Source: Artemisia argyi (lineage: Eukaryota > Streptophyta > Magnoliopsida > Asterales > Asteraceae). From it: 64,000 nucleotides of DNA. The stretch spans positions 168,460,218-168,524,217 of the forward strand of contig CM060704.1 in assembly GCA_030686995.1 (NCBI GenBank), in the 5' to 3' direction. Within the stretch, counting starts at the first letter, position 1. Each line of letters opens with the position of its first letter. This document shows positions 56,875 to 64,000 of the stretch, piece after piece. The translations under genes were made by a program, and so were the position numbers. The notes beneath the pieces are model-generated. The model was not told where the DNA came from and did no database searches. It saw only the letters and a program-made list of their open reading frames with translations.

Positions 56875-59039
56875 TTATAAATGCATGGAAAAAACGGCAA
56901 AGAGTACATTCGCAAGTCTTTTAGCATTGTTTGAATCCTTATCGACCTTTCACTTTAGTGCAAATTTCTTCACAATTAGCCTAAATCATCAAGGTAAAAG
57001 ACACCCATATTTTAGACCGTAGATTGACACCCATAGTGTTATTAATGACAACAAACACCTTCTAAGTTTCATTAACTCATTCAAAGACACCTGCTAAGAA
57101 TTTCTATCCATAAAATTTCTCATATAGGCACTAAAACACATCTTTGGTACATTAAAATACATTCATGTATTATCTAAATTAGCAACTCAACTTAATTATA
57201 CATTCATACCTTGAGCAGGCGTAGATAATCCTTCCATGACAATCATGTGTTGATACTTAATCCTCCTCTAAAAAATGCACACAACAAATTGCTTTGCATT
57301 TTAGTGTGTGCGATAAGATTATAAAACTGCAAACACTACTAACATGTTGCATTATAGTGTGGATAACAACAAAGTTATTCCTAACATCAAATAAGAAAAC
57401 TTCATATTAGAACTAAAAGGGTGTTTGGTTATGCTTATTGAATGTGCTTATTGGCTTATTCAATTATAATAACACAATAAGTTTATGATAAAGCTTTAAG
57501 CTTTTTTGAGAAGCTTAATAAAAAACCCCCTGAACTCACAACTAATTCTAACATAGCTTATTATGTTTATAGAAAAAACACAAATATTAGGTATAAAAGT
57601 TTTCAATAAAACATTTAAAAAAGTTACTAAAAGTTGGTGTGTATAAAAAAATTTTAACCATTAAAAAGGTTACTAAAAATTATCAGCTAGATAAGGTATA
57701 AGTCAAAGTTCTGTTGAGTTCTCTTTCGGATTCTATTCAGAAGCAAAAAGAGGTTAACACATAAATCATAAGTATAGAAGAATGGTTGTATCTCACATCC
57801 GTGATTACCAAATCAATAACATTATCGCAGTATAGTAACGTAATAACCTGATTAAAAACTATATATACTTGCTTAATAATTCTCATGTACATACTTTTAA
57901 TTATTTTTCAAAAGCCAACTATTACGGTTTTTATTTTATTTTATTTATTTACTTTTTTGATGAAACATCACGTCAATTAACAAAGTTAGGTTATCACCCA
58001 CGTTTTTTTTTAGGAGGTGATTGTTATCAAATAAGGATTGTGATGCGTGTACTTTTTTTATAATTTACGGAGAATACCTTCATTAAACAATGACTATATA
58101 ATTAGCTTTGTATAACGTTTTTAACAAACAGACATGTTGAAGTTGATGTTGTTGTTTAACTTTAACTATTGATATCATGTTGTACAAAATGTGCGAGTTT
58201 AGTAGCACATAATGAGCATTGATAAAGTTAAATTATGCTCAATAAAGTTTTTAGAATGTTTTTATGGATATCTATATATAAATTTCAAATAATAATTTCA
58301 TGAGTCGTTATAAGTTGAATCACGTATATTTATTTTCATATCACACTAACTCGTGCTTACCATTTGATATTTATATTTCCGTTTCTAATAATTTAGCCGT
58401 ATTTAGTATTCAAACCCGTGTACACATAAATTAAACTTTTAAATAAAATGACATGAGTCCTTATTTAAAAAAAATATTTTAGAAAAGTCTAAAACTAACA
58501 TTAGTTAAAAAAATATTTAACGTTTATTAAAACTAATTCGCATATTTATCAAATTTTTTAATTTTAATGATGAAAGTCTAAAAACTAATACTTATAATTA
58601 TGTAGTTTTAAACAAAGTTAATATTATAAAGTATAGGAGGTTTGAAGTGTAAGGAGTTATTTGTTTTTTTTCTAAAGTTATTAAAAAACATGAAAACTTG
58701 TAATTTTACACTTAGCTCCATATAATTTATTTAAAATTCAAACACCAAAGTTTTATTAATTACTTCCTCTTTTTTTAAGTTTTTGTTTTTATAAATTTAA
58801 CACCTATATTTTTATGTATTTTTTTCATTAACCAAATTTCTCCACCAAATTGATTAAGTTTGACCAATATCAATTTAATTTTGACTTTTTATTGACCAAT
58901 CATATTGCTCTATTTCGCATACGTGGCAAAATCGAGCTCTCCTATTGGTCTAATTTTTTTTTCAAGAAAAAAGGATTTGCAGAAACACTCCGAAATTATG
59001 TAATTCTTTTATTATATAAAAAGATATGATACACTCCCT
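56875..59039. other. AT-rich, no gene seen
   Basis: Only chance ORFs. 57418-57530 has MITE-like wording (GGGTGTTTGGTTATGCTTAT) without a clear far end. Confidence 0.4.
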
Positions 59040-59995
59040 ACCAGGCCCAATGTCGGATTTGGGCTTATGCAGGGTGAGCAACACTACAAGGCCCAACATC
59101 TTTTATAGCCCTAAAAAAATAATCCACTGTCCACTATAAACATATATAGTCTGCGGTCCACATTTAAAGCCCAAGTTGTTTATTGTTTTAGTTAAGTTTA
59201 ATTTTTCAAAGTAATATTGCATAGATCACAATTAAAAAAAACAAACAAGTTGCAAAAATGTGGTGCTGTGATACATGCTGCCATTGTTGTTCGGGTCAGA
59301 AAGAACTAGTTTCATCCCAAAATGCATCTTAATATACTAACATCTTATACAAATATCTTGTAGACGAACTTTCTAGGTTGACTGACATTATCAATACGAT
59401 GCTTCGTTTGGATTTTCTAAATAAGCTCTTCGTTTGGCTTAACTCATTGAGTTTATTTTACAGTAACATATTAGTACATGATAACTTATTGTGTGAAATT
59501 TTGTGTAAAAATTACTGTATGCGGTTATAGTCATTCTCTTTTAATAAAGCACATCCGATCTCATTTATCTTAAAAAAGGCTCGGTTGAAATAAGCCTAGC
59601 AAAACTGCCAAAACACCCTTTTAACAGAACTTCAACTATTAACAAAAACTTATTTTAACTCATCTGAATCTTGTTTTCAAACCACATAAAACACTAATCA
59701 GGCCCATTCCAAATCTTTATAAGAAATAGAAAAGTAGTAAGACAAAATTGTAACAAGATGAAAATTATTTAAGGAGGCTCAGATCTGTAAGAAAAAGGCA
59801 TGAAACAAAAAGGATAAAACCGCCATGGCTGCAAAATAAATAAATTGCCACGCCAAGATACGGTTAATCTCAAACTTTGTTCAATTCACTCAGACAAAAA
59901 TTCGTTCATTAATATCATCACTGCCTCATAAACAAAAGATGTATTTATGTTTTGAAGATGATGATGAAGATGGTCATCTGTAATATCAACAGATG

Positions 59996-60002
59996 ATGTT
60001 TC

Positions 60003-60052
<50 letters not shown>
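59996..60052. repeat. (ATT)n microsatellite
   Basis: About 18 ATT units inside the second copy of the segmental duplication, not present in the first. Confidence 0.97.
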
Positions 60053-60053
<1 letters not shown>

Positions 60054-60361
60054 GAGTTAACTACATTTTTGGTCCTTGTGGTTTGTTGATGGTAATTCAT
60101 TCCCAAAACACCAAAAACCACCCGGATCAGATAAAAAAACAAAGATTAAGGTTGTTGAGATTGGTTGGGGGTTAAGGAAAATCATTGGCAGTAAGAGGCG
60201 GCAACAACCTTAAACAAAAACCATTTTTGATGTTCCTCTTTTGGCTGCCTCATTTCTTATGGTTTTTTTGTCTGAGTGCTGCTTTCTTTTTCTTCTTAAC
60301 CCTAGAGTGTGTTTTGTTACCATACTGTTGTTTATATACTTGGTTTTGGAAGTTCGGATAC

Positions 60362-60883
60362 ATCTATTGTAACAGTATTTTCAAGGGTTTTTACCCCTTG
60401 AAACCTTTCATGTTCAATTAAGATAAGTCCTCTTTCATTTCATTCAATATGTCTATGTGTTGTTTGAACATATCTTATGCTTGTCTTGATTTCAACATGC
60501 TAGGCTAGATCTTTCATGTGTTTGCTTAGATGTAATGAAACATAGATGTTAATTATAGGTTGATTGCTTGTTTATAGTTGTATTGGATGAATGATTTCAA
60601 TGTTAGGCTTAAGAAAACTGGCAGATCTCCATTGCGTAACTTGCTTGAACGTCTTAAGAAACATGAACCGATGTGTACTAGGTTTTTATGATTGTATTTA
60701 ATGCATGAGCGAATTCTAGTGATCCCATGTTAGGAGCTTCTTAGCCGGCTCGACATAGGAGTGAAGTAGGAGCTTATAGGATTGGGGAAGTAAGTACGCC
60801 ACCCCATGAATGGTATTAAGGAATACAATCTGTCATCCACGCAACTATAACAAGTAATTAACCTGTAAAAGATATATAGGGAG
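60362..60883 (+). mobile_element. Gypsy LTR fragment (tRNA-Asp family)
   Basis: Close match to the reverse complement of about 24410-23990 in the solo LTR, closer than to the LTR at 19149. Homology starts near TGTAACAGTATTTTC (60371) and stops at 60881, where U3 sequence of the next LTR begins. Confidence 0.8.
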
Positions 60884-62208
60884 TACCTGACGGCGTCAAG
60901 AGCAATTTGATGACGCCGTCAAGAGTAAAAGTGGTGACGGTCCAGAAGAAATGTGACGGCGTCACCCAAGGCCGTCACGTGTTAACTTGTCAAAACTTGC
61001 GCGCGGAGTAGCTGATATTGTTTTGGTGATAACTTTTGCATACGAACTCGGATTTAGGTGATTCAAAAGCCCACGCGAAGAAGACGAAGAGATCTAAAAT
61101 TTGGTGAAGAAAAATTGTTCTTGACACTGTCATGGTTTGGCTGACGCCGTCAAGATCGGGCCGACAGAAAATCAGCCTATAAATATAACATCATAACTTC
61201 ACTTTTTGTAACCCCTAAACCCTAAGGTCGATTCCTGGGTTTGGGTAGGTGTTTTTCCAACAACTTAGAGGGTTTCAATCACTCCATAAACATCATGTAT
61301 TGGTTTGTTGATTCTATCTCAATTATGTTTTCCATTATTATTGTTGTTTGCTCTTCATTGATTATGTTTTGCTAAATTCACCTTGTGTCTACTTATGTTT
61401 ATGTGAAACTTGTATATAATTGATTAGATCTTATTGATTCCTTGTTGATGTTTGTGTCTATCTTCATCAATTAGGGTGTGACACTTCGATAGATCTAATT
61501 GGTTTAGCTTATAATTCTTGTTTCCTATTGTCTCTTGTTTAATTGGGTGATATCGATGTTAGGCTTAAGAAAACTGGCAGACTTCCAATTAGTAACATGC
61601 TTGAACGTCTTAAGAAACATGAACCAATGCGTACTAGGCTATTATGGTTGCATTTAATGCATGAGCGAATTCTAATGATCCCATGTTAGGAGCTTCTTGC
61701 AGGCTCGACATAGGAGTGAAGTAGGAGCTTATAGAGTTGGGGAAGTACGTACGCCACCCCACGAATGGTATTAAGAAATACAACCCGTCAATTAAAACAA
61801 GGTGTGACAATTCAATAGGTAGAATTGGATAGCTAGCAAGGAGTAACATATCATAGGTAGACATGCTTCACATCCCTTGTAGAACCTTAGTTTACTTTTC
61901 TTGTTTATTAGTTTAGATTAGTAGCTTTTGGGTTAGTTGATTAGCAACTAATTCCGCCCACTCTTCCAATACCCGAGAATCTTACTTGCTTTTCATAAAA
62001 TATTAAAACACAAAAAGAATCATCCTTCACCTTTAGACCTAGTTAAATTTATTTTCAATCCTAACAACACTATTCTTGAGTTGAACTATCAATCCCCCGA
62101 TACTTGTCACTATACTATACTACAACGATCAGGTACACTGCCTGGTGGGGGTTGTAAGCTTCTCAAAATCCCTCGAGAGGTAAAGCCTGGTGCAATTCCC
62201 ACGCATCA
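60884..62208 (+). mobile_element. Gypsy LTR, second copy of 20761-22085
   Basis: Nearly identical to 20761-22085 at a constant offset of 40123, including the palindrome array, G-box, TATA box and CACGCATCA end. The tRNA-Asp complement is retained near 62120. Confidence 0.88.
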
Positions 62209-63359
62209 GTATTCTCTTTTGACTTAAGCTTTCTTTTTCTAAGCTCAATGACTTCATCCTCAATATCACTCAGATAATCAAATGACTTATCAGATTCATG
62301 ACTCTCAGTTTCAGAAGAATAATAGCCAGTTTCATAACATTTTTCAGACTCATGAGCCTGAGAGTCATCACTGTCACTTTCTGAAGACACAGGATCAACA
62401 TTTTCTCTAATTACGATACCAGTACTCCTAGGTGCACTTTTTCTTTTCCTATTGTTAACAATGTCTTGTTTTGTTACTACACCTTTACCTTTGTTGAGGG
62501 TCTTTTGTCTAGCAAGAACTTGATCATCAATACTAAGATCATTAACCCTATCTTCTTCTACGACATTTTCAACCTCAGCCCTATGATCATTAACCCTATG
62601 TTCTTCTACGACGTTTTCGACCTCAACCGTATGATCATCAACCCTAAGATCAACAACTACATTGTCCCTGGGCAAAGACTGAACCTCATTCTCCAAATCA
62701 TTAGACTTAGCAATAAGGTGTTCCTGGCCTACCTCATTGTCATCTAAAAATACTGGAACATCACAACCTGTATCATACTCATCATAGGTAGCAGTAAACA
62801 AAGCCTTGCCCTTAAAACCATTTCTAGCAGGTCTAGACAACTTAGTGGGAGACCTTAAAAAAGGAGAATTTGCTTCTTCCTCAGCCCATGCAATGAGCTC
62901 CTCAACAGACATATTACCAGCATGTTTCATTTTAGTTTCATGATCTTTCCTAGCAGATGTTACTTCTTCATCTGAACCTTCTAAGCATAAGTTATGATAA
63001 TAGTATTCAGCTAATAGTTGGGGTTCATGGGCTACATACAAGTGTAAATACTCAGTCTTTTTCGCCATATCATACACAACTTGAAGATCTAAATCCCTTT
63101 CAATTATCATCAACCCACCCCCGTCTATGTCTAACTCAGGTATGCAACAAAACACAGCCCAAATTTTATCTTTCAACTTATCAACTAAAATGTTGCACAA
63201 TTCATTAAACCTTAACCTGTTGGTTGAGCAAGCTTTCATTATAGTTACTTGGCCTTGTTCATACCTGAGAGGATCAAAGAAAAATACACCACCATGGTGT
63301 ATTTTGAAGACAACATCTTCTTCTGGTGTATCCATTACACCTGAAATAACATAAAACAA
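62209..63359 (-). pseudogene. MULE transposase N-terminal fragment (PB1-like), copy 2
   Basis: Second copy of 22086-23236, but open throughout: the frame runs from 63359 to 62163, with the last residues (DAWELHQALPLEGF) encoded by the adjoining LTR. The likely start is the Met of M-D-T-P-E-E-D (about 63335). The PB1-like domain (KIHHGGVFF...DLQVVYDMAKKTEYLHLYV) covers about the first 105 residues, followed by an acidic linker with repeated VNDHRAEVENVVEE-like units and a basic RKRKSAPRS. The catalytic domains are missing. The C-terminal LTR fusion makes normal function unlikely. Confidence 0.72.
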
Positions 63360-63745
63360 GATTCAAATATAGAAAACCCTAATTTTTCAAAACCCTACAA
63401 AATGAAAAATAAAGTATTTCAATAATTTATTAGAATTGGGGTAACAAAACATTAAATACAAGACATGAATTACTTTTTGACAGTAACAATTATAAAAAAT
63501 CCAATCAATTTGAAGTATTCAATGTGGGGGGACTAATTAGGGTTTCATAAGTTTTTTTTTGGGATCTTGCATAAGATCTGTCTCTGATTATATGGGATTT
63601 ATAATCAAAAAGGCAAGTAATTTAATAATCAATTGAAGTACAGATATGGTGATGTGGATGAGTGTGTGTGTGTGTGTGATTTTTGTGGAGGGCGTGTGGA
63701 TGGAGTACGAGGTAGAAGGCGGGAGATGATGTGGATGAGGATTAG
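63360..63745 (-). other. 5' flank of MULE copy 2
   Basis: Second copy of 23237-23619, with telo-box words and a longer (GT)n (63663-63679) than in copy 1. The flank ends ATTAG next to the LTR, one base different from ATTGG in copy 1. Confidence 0.5.
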
Positions 63746-64000
63746 TGATGCGTAGGAATTGCACCAGGCTTTACCTCTCGAGGGATCTCGAGAAGCTTAC
63801 AACCCCTACCAGGCAGTGTACCTGATCGTTGTAGTATAGTATAGTGACAAGTACCGGGGGATTGATCGTTCAACTTGAGAATAGTGTCGCTAGGATTAGA
63901 AAACCTAAAGACTAGGTCTAGAGATGAGGGATGATTTTTTTTGTATTTTTTTATATTTTATGAAAGCAATTAAAAATCTCGGTTTTGAAGGAGTTGGGCG
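63746..64000 (-). mobile_element. Gypsy LTR (second copy of the solo LTR), runs off window
   Basis: Begins TGATGCGTAGG at the same place relative to the MULE flank as the solo LTR at 23620. The duplication therefore happened after that insertion. Confidence 0.85.

Larger units (their letters stand above)
52305..60357. repeat. Diverged segmental duplication, copy 2 (with insertions)
   Basis: Partner of 40998-43881. Blocks 52305-52625 and 59040-60357 are separated here by about 6.4 kb containing a Stowaway, a hAT MITE, a 3.1 kb solo LTR and AT-rich DNA. The right edge (60357) is cut by Gypsy LTR sequence; at the same point copy 1 has a Harbinger-like element two to three bases further on. Confidence 0.75.

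Overview
This is repeat-dominated plant nuclear DNA, most likely from a member of the Asteraceae. The clues are Copia elements with the long accessory ORF (start of the type M-A-I-L-N-F) that I associate with daisy-family genomes, plant-type LTR retrotransposons primed by initiator tRNA-Met and tRNA-Asp, Stowaway/hAT/Harbinger MITEs, telo-boxes, and plant gene fragments with GT-AG introns. The species cannot be read from the window.

Layout. 1-15043 is a wreck of one Copia family: accessory-ORF copy A (+), copy B (-) joined to it head to head as a giant palindrome, a partial gag (-), two LTR remnants (-), a 2.6 kb non-coding internal region, and accessory-ORF copy C (+) ending in a third LTR. 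15044-20740 is a non-autonomous Gypsy (Tat/Athila-like) element that carries only gag. 20741-24918 holds a further LTR of that family, a broken Mutator-like (MULE) N-terminal ORF, and an inverted solo LTR with a perfect target duplication. 24919-29600 holds exon fragments of unrelated genes, all on the minus strand (malate dehydrogenase, COX6b and unrecognised ones). 30640-36172 is a Copia element (-) with LTR, gag, protease and integrase but no reverse transcriptase. 36246-37960 holds a dead SANT/trihelix-like gene and a LINE scrap.

39612-40561 is the only convincing intact host gene: three exons encoding a 250-residue protein with four predicted membrane spans. 40998-60357 is mostly non-coding and contains a diverged duplication of host sequence, many MITEs (three hAT-like GGACCGG elements, a Stowaway, a MULE-type MITE, a Harbinger-like element), a (TA)n-flanked element, a LINE tail and a 3.1 kb solo LTR. 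60362-64000 is a near-identical second copy of the 20.76-23.9 kb LTR/MULE/solo-LTR block, about 40.1 kb away.

The most interesting signals are in the LTRs. (1) Next to primer-binding sites matching the 3' end of a tRNA, the LTRs carry a second stretch complementary to the D-arm/5' half of the same tRNA (10 nt for initiator Met, 15 nt for Asp). (2) The tRNA-Asp-primed LTR family carries arrays of an 11-bp palindrome, TGACGGCGTCA, just upstream of its TATA box. (3) The Copia family has a recurrent GCAGTGGTAAC motif in both coding and non-coding parts. Family names rest on motif recognition and memory; no search was run.
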